Source: Adiantum capillus-veneris
Lineage: Eukaryota; Streptophyta; Polypodiopsida; Polypodiales; Pteridaceae
Direction: 5' to 3'
Assembly: GCA_014529385.2 (NCBI GenBank)
Contig: CM043954.1
Span: forward strand, 94,259,247 to 94,323,246
Length of the DNA: 64,000 bases
The notes beneath the pieces are model-generated. The model was not told the DNA's origin. It worked only from the letters and a program-made list of their open reading frames with translations, and searched no databases. Numbering within the stretch: position 1 is the first letter of the stretch; each line of letters begins with the position of its first letter. Positions 22,598 to 33,006 of the stretch are shown piece after piece. A program made the translations under genes and the position numbers.

Positions 22598-23872
22598 AAG
22601 CAATGGCTGACGCGGAAGGCCACAAGGTATCGACTCATCAATGACGGTTTGTACTGTAAGGGTAAGGACCAAATACTCAGGAAGGTCCCTCTCTCTCAGG
22701 AAATCACGGGAGTAATTGCTAGTTGTCACGACGGGGTTTGTGGTGGTCACTTTGCCCTAGACATAACAAGTAGGAAAATCTTGCAGGCAGGCTTCATATG
22801 GCCTAGCCTCAACCGTGATTTACACCATTGGTGCAAAACGTGTAAGTTGTGTCAAAAGGCCGGCACTAGGTCACTTATGCCTTAACCACAGACACCTATT
22901 CTCTCATATGGCCCATTTGAAAAATGGGGTATCGATGCCATTAGGCCATTACCTAGGGCCAACTCACAAAAATTCTACATTATTATGGGGGTCGACTACA
23001 TGACTAGATGGGCAGAGGCTACAGCCACCACTAGAATCACAACGATAGAGGTAGCTAAATTTATCTACGAGCACATATGCTGTAGGTTTGGCACACCTTT
23101 AGAGATCATCTCTGATAGAGGGCCAGGTTTCAGAGCAGACTTGGTAGGAGAATTAATGTAGAAACTGGGCATTACAAGGAGGCACTCTTCACCATATTAC
23201 CCTCAATGTAATGGCCTAGTTGAAAAGGTAAATGGAATGGTTTCTAAAATTATTACCAAGCAGGTAAACAATCATCCTGGAGACTGGGATAAGTATCTAC
23301 TACCAGCTTTATGGGCCTACAGAACTTCATTTCGTACATCCTTGGGATTCACACTGTATCATCTAGTATTTGGTAAGGAAGCAATCTTGCCCATTCAAGT
23401 GCAACTACAAAGTCTCAGAGTAATGGCAAGCCACCTTCAACAGCCCAACATGCATTTGAGAGATCACATCATCAACTTGGAAATACTGCAGCTAGACAGA
23501 GAAGAAGCAATAAATTATTATGCAGCACAAGCAGAGCATAGACGGCTTAGCTTTAACGAGCATCTCCGGAAAAAAGAATTGAAGAAAGGAATGTTGGTGC
23601 TCCGCTACGACAATCGCTTCGACACGCGCAAGGATAAGAAACTCCTACTCCGATGGGAAGGCCCTTTCATCATCAGGAAAAAGTATGCCAATGGAAGCTA
23701 CCAGCTTATGGAGGCTGATGGAAAACTTCATAAAACCACGGTAAATGGTTGGCGACTTAAACCTTATTTTCTTCGATTTGACCAGGCTCCACCAATTGAC
23801 ATTCTAGATGAGAAAACACCATCAGCCACCACCTCCAATGATAATGATCAAACAGACGAGCTAGAGACATGA
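22598..23872 (+). pseudogene. Integrase of the nested element
   Basis: The zinc-binding part (about 22720-22860) shows 'SCHDGVCGGHFALD' and 'WCKTCKLCQKAG'. TAA at 22883-22885 interrupts the frame before the catalytic core. The core has 'KWGIDAI', 'MGVDYMTRWAEA', 'IISDRGPGF' and 'YPQCNGLVEKVNG', so the D, D and E residues are all present. TAG at 23159-23161 breaks it again. From 23237 a 211-codon open frame covers the rest of the core and C-terminal domain ('RWEGPFIIRKKYANGSYQLM') and ends at 23872. No chromodomain follows. It would insert cDNA into the chromosome. Confidence 0.88.
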
Positions 23873-23882
23873 ATGCCTCTAG

Positions 23883-23900
23883 CCAAAAGGGGAGGGCTAA
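23883..23900 (+). other. Polypurine tract of the nested element
   Basis: 'CCAAAAGGGGAGGGCTAA' lies directly before the 3' LTR start at 23901, the place where plus-strand synthesis is primed. Confidence 0.85.
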
Positions 23901-25187
23901 TGATGGGGGCTTTTCACAAGCCAAACTCCCATACCCCTCTTCTCTCGTCCCCACCCCATGAAAACCCCCTCTTAGGGAGGGAGTGATAAAAAGCATTGGA
24001 AAAAGTAAGAAAAAAATAAAGTATGATTATGTAAATATATAAGAAAGGTAAAATAGGCCACCTCATGCCTGCGGGGTAGCCCATCCCCACCTTGCCTCCT
24101 TTTTCTTCATTGTTGCCCCGCCGTGTGTCCTTTTTCCTCTCCTCCACTCAAAAGGTCAACCCCCTCTCTCTTCCCCTTGTCCTTTCTCCTTTCTCTCTCC
24201 CCTCAAGCTACCCCACCTCTCACCAATAATGCATTATAACTCACCAATAATGCACCCTAACTCACATGCAACTTACCCTATCTTCCAAAATAGTATACCC
24301 CACCCCCTCTTTCTCTCTCCTATTATATCCCATGACCCAAATACCCCCCTCTCTCTCTAAAGGGCGCCATGTCTCTTGTCTTGTAGCTAAATAACCTCCC
24401 CCACACTCACACACACTCAGTTTCACTTAAAAAGGTGCCCACAGACCCATCCCCACCCGGTGGTTACCTGATTTTTCTTGTGTTCACACACAAATTCACC
24501 TCTGAACACACTCCCCTCTCTCCCCTCTTGTAATTACTTTATTCTCCATGTCACCTCTCACTTTTTTTCATCAACCCATCTCTCTCTCTTAGTCTCCCTC
24601 TCATGAGACTGCTGTTCTGGCACATATACACACAGCTAGACAAGTGGGGCCCACAATCACATGGCCTATGTAGATAATGATTTCTTCATTTCTAAATTCT
24701 AGAATTTCTCCCCACTCCTCCCCTATATAAAGAGGGGTCACCATCACACAACATGAAAAAAAGAACACACTATGCACTGTGTGTGCCTAGTGCACACACA
24801 CACACCCACACCATCACCATCACCGCAATCACCATGCTTGTCTTGAGCATGACCTCTACACCCTTGGCTATGGAAGATGAAGGGCAACTAAATGAAGGAT
24901 GATGGCCATAATCCTCGTGCGAGTCTTCGCCATCAACTCCCACCTATCCGCCATGTGCTCTACCACTCTCTCCCTTCTCATTCCCCTACCCTATGCTCCC
25001 CATTTCATCGCCTAATTCTCTAAATAAAGCTTGAGGTTTTGTGAGTATGTTTTCTTGCAATGTTTTGCCCATGTGAGGTGTGCGGAATCGCCACCTAGTC
25101 TTGTGTTTTGGAGTGAGCTTGTGTATGTGTGAAGGGTGTGCGGATTCGCCATCCTTTTGTGGTGCCTAAGTACTAAGCCGCTATACC

Positions 25188-25243
<56 letters not shown>

Positions 25244-25455
25244 TGATCTCATTCCCTTTCCTCTGCATCATTACTCCCAAGCATCCATCTCTCTTGGATG
25301 AAAACTTTGTTATGGTGGTGTGTTGTTTGCGTCCTAGCCGTTGAAAGCTAGGTGGTGCCCCCTGTTTGCTTTACCATGACAGGCTCGAGGCGCGCCATTC
25401 AGTCCCCGGTGTTTTAGAGGTCGTCGGGGTTTCGGGGTTCGCTTTGCTCCCGTCA
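23901..25455 (+). repeat. 3' LTR of the nested element
   Basis: Copy of 16181-17779 with scattered substitutions, a shorter (CT)n tract (about 25194-25240) and small deletions, for example in the (CAT/CAC)n stretch. It ends CTCCCGTCA at 25455, where the outer element's protease sequence resumes. Confidence 0.95.
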
Positions 25456-25646
25456 GAGTCAGCTGAAAATGGTACAAGACTGGGGCTATGACTATATCTA
25501 CCTAAGACACAAGGATGTCACTACAAAGACCAATGTCACGGATCATACTTATAGATATAGAGCAAGCCCTGTGGGAAGAGTTACACTCCACAAGTAAACA
25601 AGAAATCGAGATACCTACTTGGTTGCAAAACTAAGCGCATATTGGG
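25456..25646 (+). pseudogene. Outer element protease region, continuation
   Basis: Resumes with 'QLKMVQDWGYDYIYLRHKD', which in related gag-protease proteins directly follows the 'ILGIPFMR' found at 16180. This confirms that the nested element split this gene. It soon runs into a stop near 25596. Confidence 0.7.
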
Positions 25647-26474
25647 ATGTGCAGAGCTTCGGACTGCAGAAGTTTTAGAAAGGAAGATTGCATTCTAGAG
25701 AGTTCAGTAGAAGATGAAGCTTATATTAAGGAACCATTTCCAGAGAAGTTATTTGAACCCTTTGGATGGGATCAAATACTCGCAACTCTTGATGTCTACG
25801 TAAATGAGGTGACCAACACCAAGTTTTGCAATGAAGATGGCTATGATATAATTCCCTTATTTACGATAAAGGTGTTGAAGGAAGCTAACGAGGTTTGTGA
25901 GTGTGAAAGCAGACAAGGTCAAACAGATAGCTACGTCATGGAGCATGATGCCAAAGTGCACATGAAGGAAGCAGAGCAACAACAAAAATATGTCATCATT
26001 GACATACCTGAAGAATCGACAAAAGCTGTTTCAAAAAAGTCGACCTCAAAAAAAGTGAAAATGAAAGCAGCTGAAGGAGAAAATTTTCCAATTTTAACCT
26101 CAAATGTTCAAAAAACGCAAGATCAAGACAAAAACAGAGATAAGGAAGAAGATCGACTATCTCCTACGATGATCAAATTCAACATATGCGGAGAAATAGG
26201 ACTCAAAATCACATGTTCAATTGTGATAGATCCAGAAGAAACAAAGAATCTAATGACATATGGAACGTGGATAATGATGGGAAAGCCGCCAATCAACGAG
26301 CTAGAGGACATGGTGCACACAAGTTCTAAAACGGCAATTCCTAGCTTTGGCATGGCAAAAGCCGTACTCAAATTGAGTACTGAGGAGTACAAGGATACTT
26401 TCCACATAATTGACTCCCATCATATCAAAAAGAGTCTAATCCTAACAAAAAGGTGGAGGAACATCTTCTTTTGA
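25647..26474 (+). CDS. Unrecognised 275-codon ORF of the outer element
   Basis: The longest open frame in the 3' half of the outer element. I do not recognise a family. The N-terminal half is acidic ('EAYIKEPFPEKLFEPFGWDQ'), followed by a Lys/Glu-rich low-complexity segment around residues 110-170. The C-terminal part (about residues 175-260) looks globular: 'MIKFNICGEIGLKITCSIVI', 'MTYGTWIMMGKPPINELEDM', 'FGMAKAVLKLSTEEY'. It carries no RT, RNase H, integrase or envelope motif that I can see. It may be the distal part of the same polyprotein as gag-protease or an extra ORF specific to this family. Start codon choice is arbitrary. Confidence 0.45.
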   Translation: MCRASDCRSFRKEDCILESSVEDEAYIKEPFPEKLFEPFGWDQILATLDVYVNEVTNTKFCNEDGYDIIPLFTIKVLKEANEVCECESRQGQTDSYVMEHDAKVHMKEAEQQQKYVIIDIPEESTKAVSKKSTSKKVKMKAAEGENFPILTSNVQKTQDQDKNRDKEEDRLSPTMIKFNICGEIGLKITCSIVIDPEETKNLMTYGTWIMMGKPPINELEDMVHTSSKTAIPSFGMAKAVLKLSTEEYKDTFHIIDSHHIKKSLILTKRWRNIFF

Positions 26475-27926
26475 CAACAACCAAAAGCTTCAACAATGGA
26501 GAAGAAATCCATGCGGAGAAGAAATCACCAACCATCACGGAAAAAAGTAAAGCAAAGGTAAACACTGAAGTATATCAACCTTGCAAGACAAATTTACCTT
26601 CAAAAAGCCTCCATCAAACTTCTCACGAAGCCTCTACATCAAGAGCCAAACCATCGACAATGCAATGGAAACCGAAACAAAAGTCTATCAACCAAAGTTT
26701 CCATCACAAAAAATGAATCCAAAATAAGCCAAAGAGAATCAACCAAGTCCTAGTATCCAAAGAACACATCCATGTCAAAGACCCAGTTTGAATACAACAA
26801 ACACCAATTCAACCTCAACAACATAAAATGACAACCTGGGTAGCATCAAACGAGTCAATCACTACTCATGGCTACTTCCAAGGAAACACTAATGTTGGGG
26901 CCAGAATACCTAAAGTGACAGCTTGGATGTACTCACTTCAAGAAAGAAGTTTTACAAGGAGAAATCCGACCAATCAATGGAAGACCAACACCTCATGCAA
27001 GAAAAATAATAGCAACACAAGGCAGAAGAAAAGGCCTTCCAAACAAGCAACACGACAAGTATGGGTGTCAAAGTCAAACTTCAACAAAGCTACCCAACAC
27101 AAACAAGTGCAGCAAGAGATGATTCCAGTCAAGCTACTCGAAGCACAAGGATTTTAAGAAAATAACACACAAATATAGTTACCAAAAATTGTAGCTCAAT
27201 CTGGAACAACAAAGATCAATCAAGAAGCACAAGACTCCAACTAAAGGCACACAATCAATAGGAAGAGCCAACAGCCAGTCACCATTGATAGTCCTAAGAA
27301 CTCTAGATGGATACCTCGTCTTCAGCTACAAAAGCAAGGCTTTTACAAAAAAAATCATCAGGTTTGGATATTGAAGCCTAGTGTCCATCAAATTATAGAA
27401 GAAGATAAAATCCCAAAGACGATCACACACGGACCAAAGACAAGGTGGGTTCCAAAATTGCTAGTGGGAACTCAATCACAAAAAACCCACCCATCTCGAC
27501 AACTTCTTCTCATGCAAGATAAAGGAAAGGCTACATCAATCCCTACAAGAGCTGAACGACTTGTTTCACAAAGCACTGTGAACATACAACAAGCAAGTCA
27601 AGAGGAGCCAAAATTTTCCAACCTACTCAACAAAATGGTGGCATCCAATGACCAACACAATGGAAGAGGCCTAAATTTCCAGAACTTATGGAATTGGGTT
27701 TCTAGCCTTGAATAGGTAAGTCCAAGTCGCCATTAAACATACATGGCATAAAAGTCAGAGTTGGATAGGTAAGCCACTAAATGAGTGAGTTGTTAGTCCC
27801 AAACCTTCATGTAATATTCTTTGTGGTCTAAGCGTCTTAGTTATTCTAGGTACTTCTCAAGCTGGAAGAGTTGAGCATAATTACGTTGTGTCACTCATGC
27901 TGCTATAGGTGAGCATAAGAGTCGAA
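26475..27926 (+). other. Polar, low-complexity 3' region of the outer element
   Basis: Fragmentary frames (26453-26716, 26828-27157, 27371-27715) rich in Lys, Gln, Thr, Ser and Asn. A short Trp-Val/Ile-x-Lys/Arg motif recurs: 'VWVSK' near 27060, 'RWIPR' near 27310, 'VWILK' near 27364 and 'RWVPK' near 27447. I recognise no known protein. It could be degenerate coding sequence continuing the preceding ORF. Confidence 0.4.
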
Positions 27927-27958
27927 GTCGTTGTAGTATAGTGGTAAGTGAATCCCGC
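27927..27958 (+). pseudogene. 5' half of a tRNA-Asp (fragment)
   Basis: The first 23 bases (27927-27949) match, from memory, the 5' end of plant tRNA-Asp(GUC) exactly: acceptor strand GTCGTTG, then the D-arm with the A-box region 'TAGTATAGTGGTAAGT'. A TCCCGC like that of the anticodon stem follows. Similarity stops after about 27958; no anticodon loop, T-arm or B box follows. It is a fragment, not a working tRNA gene. It lies inside an LTR element whose primer site looks Asp-type. Confidence 0.6.
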
Positions 27959-28103
27959 GCGACTCACCATGGAAAACTTACTACACCACGTAAGTGCAGG
28001 GGAGGGGGTTTTTTTACAAGTTACATAAGTGTATAAGTTAGGGGCATGCCTCCAATAATTTATCTCCCAAGCTTAAAAATAAGGGAGAGGGGTATCATAT
28101 TTA

Positions 28104-28132
28104 GGGGGGGGGGGGGACTGGGGGGGGGGGGG
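28104..28132 (+). repeat. Twin G13 runs
   Basis: Two runs of 13 G separated by ACT (28104-28116 and 28120-28132), followed by a second ACT. Strong G-quadruplex potential on the plus strand. Run length may also carry sequencing error. Confidence 0.9.
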
Positions 28133-29486
28133 ACTGATTTGGATTGATTACTTGTAACAATTGGTTGAACTGGTGTGCACTAGAACTCGAATGAATTTTG
28201 GGAAATTTTTTTATTAGGTCACGCATCAAATTTTGCATCAATCCGGTCATAGATTAGGGCTGATTTAGAACAAGTCAATGGTTGATTTACACCAGCTTTG
28301 GATGTGTCAAAACTGGGGACGAGTAGCTAGAGTGCAGGCTGATCGGGCACATAGTTTGAAAGTGAAACTAAAATACATTGAGGGTACGTCTAGTTAAGTG
28401 GTTCCTTAGTATGGTACCAGTCACTATGCTACACACTCTTTGACTAGTTTTACTTAGTTATATCATGTGAGACCTAAATTTTATATGTAAGATAAGGGTA
28501 TGATAGTTTTCTTCATTGATTTTTGTATAAGCATAGAAAAGGGGGTCATATTCCCTAATATGAGTCGTATATAGGGCTTTTATCAAAGTTGTCCACTCAT
28601 AGGTGGCGTCCCATATTTTATATAGAGTGAATCCCCCGAGAAGTGAATGAAGAAGTCCAAAAGAAACTCAATCATTTAGCACAGTGAGGTATGAGTGGAG
28701 AAGATTCTACATCAAAAACCCTTCTTGGAAACATGGAAACTATTGAGACGTCCTTTGATGTCACATGTGCTACATTTGTTCCTTGAAGCACCCATCAAAT
28801 CCCTCTTTCGCACTGCATGCTGTTGTTTCAAAATTTCTCATAAGCATATAGAGTGTCCTATAATTGGCACTTGCATTAGGCACTCTTCCTTTGTTTCTCC
28901 CAAGCACTCACCTTGCATGACACGTACTTTAAGTCCAAATGCTCAACTCCAATAAGAGCGTATAACAAAGGCACTTTTTTCCAACCGGGTTTTTTCCCTT
29001 CGATCATCCAGGTTCTAAGACCCTAATCTAGAAATCCTTATCATTGACTTCTTGTATATATTCCTTCTACATCAACAATAAGTAAATGTCTACCCAAATC
29101 AATCGACAACGGCTGGAGCAAAAACAAAGAATCTTTTATCTCCTCCAAGGTCAACAACAAAGCCCCATCAAACAATGGCAAGTCAAGAATTGCCTACAAC
29201 GACAAGCAATGAAAAATTCCGCAAGAGAGTCATAAACAACAATCAAAATTAGCTCACAGAGTGCTTCAACATTGGTGAACTATTGCAGACAACTCAAATT
29301 AGAGTGGACATGGAAAGCATACCCATCATAAAGTCCACGTCACAAAGAGGATTGGTTGTATAAACTCAAAAACATTAGAATCCTTCTTCATGGTGGCCAA
29401 GACTGGCAACAAAGAGAAGACTTCCCAATGAGAGGAAAATTTATCTCGATAATCAAAAATCAAGTCACGTATCAACAACATGGCAC

Positions 29487-29808
29487 ATATGAATCACTCA
29501 AGGAAGAGGGGAGTGTCATCAACACCAAAGCTCTTCCAAAGCTAAAGAGAAACCTTGAAGACAAAGATTCAACGATCAATGGAAAGACGAAGAAGGTCAT
29601 ACAAAGACAACGGAGACTTCAGCAAAAAAGCTAACAACAAAACATAAGGAGTTCCATAGTAGTGAAACTAGTGACGTATTACAAGCCAATGACAAAGACA
29701 AAAACATTAAAGAACTCCTCACAGCAAATATGAATCACTCAAGGAACGGGGGAGTGTCATCAATGACAAAGCACTTCCCAAAGTTGAAGTCCAACCTTGA
29801 AGACAAAG
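29487..29808 (+). repeat. Dispersed direct repeat of about 80 bp
   Basis: 29487-29566 and 29728-29808 share 'atatgaatcactcaaggaa', then 'gagtgtcatcaa' and 'aaccttgaagacaaag', with a handful of differences. It lies within the 3' region of the outer element. Confidence 0.85.
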
Positions 29809-29887
29809 CTAAAGACAAACCACATGACAAGACTGCACAAGGTCGTGTCAAGGGATGACACGAAGACACGAATTAGGAAGAGGGAAA

Positions 29888-30818
29888 TGTTGAGAAACAG
29901 ATCAAACGGGCATTCACGTACCCGGACACCACATTCATAGTCAATTATTTTGCCCATCTAGTGTAGTGATACTCTGTGTAAATCCTAATTCCAGTGTAGC
30001 AGGTCAATTTCCTGAGTTGTAATGCTCTCATGACGGTTGTAAAAGTCCATGTGAACTGGCCGTTGGTCATTTAGAAAGCCCTAGGTATAAAGGTCAATAA
30101 CTTTAATGTGAAAGGAGGATTATCTTTAGAGAAGAAAAGAGCTCTGTTGTACGTACGCTCAAGCTACGAAGCTGCTCCAACTTGTAATCAACTTTACTAA
30201 TGATTTGGTAATCCATTTTCTATTATGAAACTTGCATTGTGTTCCTCGCTCTTTTCTCTTTCATTTAAGAGTAAGCATTGTCAGTTTTGTGGTGGTTTGC
30301 GAGTACACGTCTGTGAGCCTTTATTGCAGATCTGAGTGCTTAAATCACTATTTTTAGTCATTTTGACCATAGGAGGGTGTTCATAGACCATAGGGTGACC
30401 TTTCTGAATAGTTCTGTTTTGCAAATTTCAGGACCTTTTTCATGATGGATCATGATTTTGGTACCTTGTTGGATTGCAACCAAACTTGATAGGATAGTGC
30501 CCCTAGGTGTCTTAGACCTCCTCCTAAAGTTTCATTGCATTTCGAGTCCGTTCAAGTGTCGAAATGGCGTGATGACCTAGAGCTAATGGCGTGATGACCT
30601 AGAGCTATGAGACCTTAAGGACATAGGCAGATTTCCCTGATCATTGGGTGTTGGTTTTCTTGTTGAGTTAGTGTGTTTGTTTGTTAAGGTTCACTTCTTG
30701 AGATTGACTATCTCAAAGAGTTTCTGTGCCCCATCCAAGTCACTTCCTTGAGTATTGACATTATGTTAATACCAAAAAGCTATGCTGCAGACGTCCTCGT
30801 CGCTGCGACCCGCTAACA
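29888..30818 (+). repeat. 3' LTR of the outer element
   Basis: TGTTGAGAAACAG at 29888 to CGCTAACA at 30818, parallel to 9394-10314. A 22-bp tandem duplication (30563-30584 and 30585-30606) occurs only in this copy. The 5 bp after it (AAGAT) have no exact match before 9394, so no target duplication can be claimed. Confidence 0.88.
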
Positions 30819-32969
30819 AAGATGGTCACTTTTCAAAATATGTATCATATTACATGATTTAATCGGAGAGGATTATCAATAGTTTAAAATGTATAATTTT
30901 ATGTATATATTAAAAAGGAGTGGAGGTTTTTTAAATAGGTCCACAATGCGAGTATAATATGTATTTTTGGGTATCATTAATAATCACTTAAACGCATGAG
31001 CTTATGAATAACCGCCCCGAAAAGGGTCCCCTTTTTTCAGACCGAAAGAAAGTATATCAATTCTAAAAGAAATAACAATAGCTTGAAAGATTCAATTTAA
31101 AGATACGTCCTGAATGCACATACCTATGATGATTATGCCCTTTTTTGTTTCCTTTTTTGGACGTATGTTAGAAGCATTCATTACAAGTGTCAAAAAAAAA
31201 ATTGTAGGGTTATTAAGAGAAAACCTTTTTAAAGAATAAGGCTATAATTCTATAAGTTCAATTTTTTTTTTGTTTTTTATAATGAGTTACTATAAAAATA
31301 TGTTATGCACCTGTTCAAAGAATTCCTGACTATTGGGGGCTCTATCTAGCTACCCTTGGCTTTACATAGAGTCCCTTCGTGGAGAAGCATTTATGTCCTC
31401 AAAAAAACAAAAGTGGGGTGTTTTTTTCTTAAGAACACTAATTTTTTTTCCTTTGAACTATACCATAATAGTTAAGAATATGTTTGGGGTCATGCACCTG
31501 AGTTGGAGGTTCAAGGTCTACATACTCTCGTATTCATATTGTCATAGAGATAACATTATCATCAATCAAGATGTTCTCCACCTATTGATGTTGTTTACAG
31601 TACTTGTTACATTAACAACTCCTACTAGATATCACAAATTTTGGCCGCTAGAATTATTCCCAATACCACATGCTTGATAATAAATGGATATGGCCAACAC
31701 ACAAGGACTTTGTCATGACACATAATGAAGAAAAAGACACCAATGTCAGTCCTCCCAAAGATGCATATTCTCTGTCATGTTGAATGTGTCTCATATAGTG
31801 ATGTTAGTAGATGTGGCATTCATCACGTACGACAAGGAAACACTTAGTGAGAGGAGTGGGGGATTGCAAGTTCATAGATCCATAAGGGAACTAGGAGACG
31901 ATGTGCATTGAGGCTCTCAAAAAAGATCCATGTACATGAATATGTTTCTTGATAGCTAGCTCATGTCTTTCTGCGTGAGTACACCTTGTGTATAGAGGCC
32001 ATTAGATATATAGTGTGCACAGATGCATTCATATGAAACAAACACAGGCAAATATATACCAGCCTCAATTTCTATTGAGTAGAAGTTTAAAGCTATGGTT
32101 AACTTGTGCAACATCATCAACAGGAGAATCAATCATAAAAAATAAATGAAAACAAACAAGATCTTACGTATTCTGAAGTAATCTTTGTGACTCTAATGCA
32201 TATGAATATCACCTTAATTTGAATCCATCTTGGCGATTATCAAGAAAATAGCCAAGCGATAGGTGACAACAATGTCCTTGACAGAGTAGCATGCGTTGTG
32301 ATAAGAGCATAAAAACTTATAGTGTGTAATTAATTCTATTATATGGGGTCGCATTGCATGCAACATAGAAAAATATATCGATAAGCCATTGGCACCAATG
32401 AGAGTCTCAATGGTTTCAGTCGATACCTTTAAGTACCTTGCACAATCCAAAACTAAAGTCAACCTTGTCACCCGTGTTGTGCCAGTTGTTTTAAAATCCG
32501 GAAGCTTGAAATCTTTTGAGGCTTAAAACCCCTGCTAAAGTCCCCGTGGTTCAAGTTTTGAAGTTCTATATCCGGCTCATAGCCATGGCTACTGAAGTAT
32601 CATACTTTAAAACCGGCTCATAGTCGTGGATTCGAATATACTTAGAACGTGTTATGGGTACCTTGTAAGCTCCTTGGTTTGGTTCATGCCGACACCCATT
32701 GTGAGGGATACCACACTCCAGCGGTCTATGCAAAAAATATTAAATCTACACTTTTATATAATTTCAATATACATTAGAGTTGTAGAAGCGTTTGCATAGG
32801 GGAGAAGTTCTCAGTGCCCGACCTAGCATGGAGTTTAAGCCATGAGTAGGTGGACTACATCCAAGGTACCTAGCAAGTAGTGTTATCCTTGCATGTGTGG
32901 TATGAATGAAAGCATACTCAAGAAAATGACCAAGTGCAGGGTGAATATATGTGTATGCCGCATTGCAAG

Positions 32970-33006
<37 letters not shown>

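Larger units (their letters stand above)
16181..25455 (+). mobile_element. Nested Ty3/gypsy element, Tat-like with two RNase H domains, inactive
   Basis: Complete structure: 5' LTR 16181-17779, primer site 17782 onward, gag from 18621, protease, RT, RNase H, a second archaeal-type RNase H, integrase, polypurine tract, and 3' LTR 23901-25455. It interrupts the protease of the outer element. The flanking tetranucleotides GCGT (16177-16180) and GAGT (25456-25459) are an imperfect candidate target duplication. The coding region has six in-frame stops and one frameshift. The two LTRs are very similar apart from microsatellite length and a few indels, so this insertion is younger than the outer element. 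Confidence 0.9.
27959..29887 (+). other. 3' untranslated region of the outer element
   Basis: No convincing gene. It contains a purine tract (about 27999-28010), two G13 runs (28104-28116, 28120-28132), a direct duplication (29487-29566 with 29728-29808) and a purine-rich stretch 'ggaagagggaaa' next to the 3' LTR that is the likely polypurine tract. A 92-codon frame at 29356-29634 is polar and unrecognised. Confidence 0.5.
9394..30818 (+). mobile_element. Large non-autonomous LTR retrotransposon (outer element), interrupted by a nested element
   Basis: Matching LTRs at about 9394-10314 and 29888-30818 in the same orientation bracket an internal region of about 10.3 kb, once the nested element at 16181-25455 is subtracted. 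The order is: Asp-type primer site, tandem-repeat leader, degenerate gag with two zinc knuckles, a charged spacer, a retropepsin-like region missing its active site, then a 3' region with an unknown reading frame. No reverse transcriptase, RNase H or integrase motif is visible anywhere outside the nested element. It would have needed enzymes from a partner. The LTRs differ from each other at many sites, so it is old. Confidence 0.8.

Noticed and set aside
27927-27958. Functional tRNA-Asp gene
   Set aside because: Only the 5' half is present; no anticodon arm, T-arm or B box follows.
30819-30823. Target site duplication for the outer element
   Set aside because: AAGAT after the 3' LTR has no exact partner before 9394, and the 5' boundary is too diverged to be sure.
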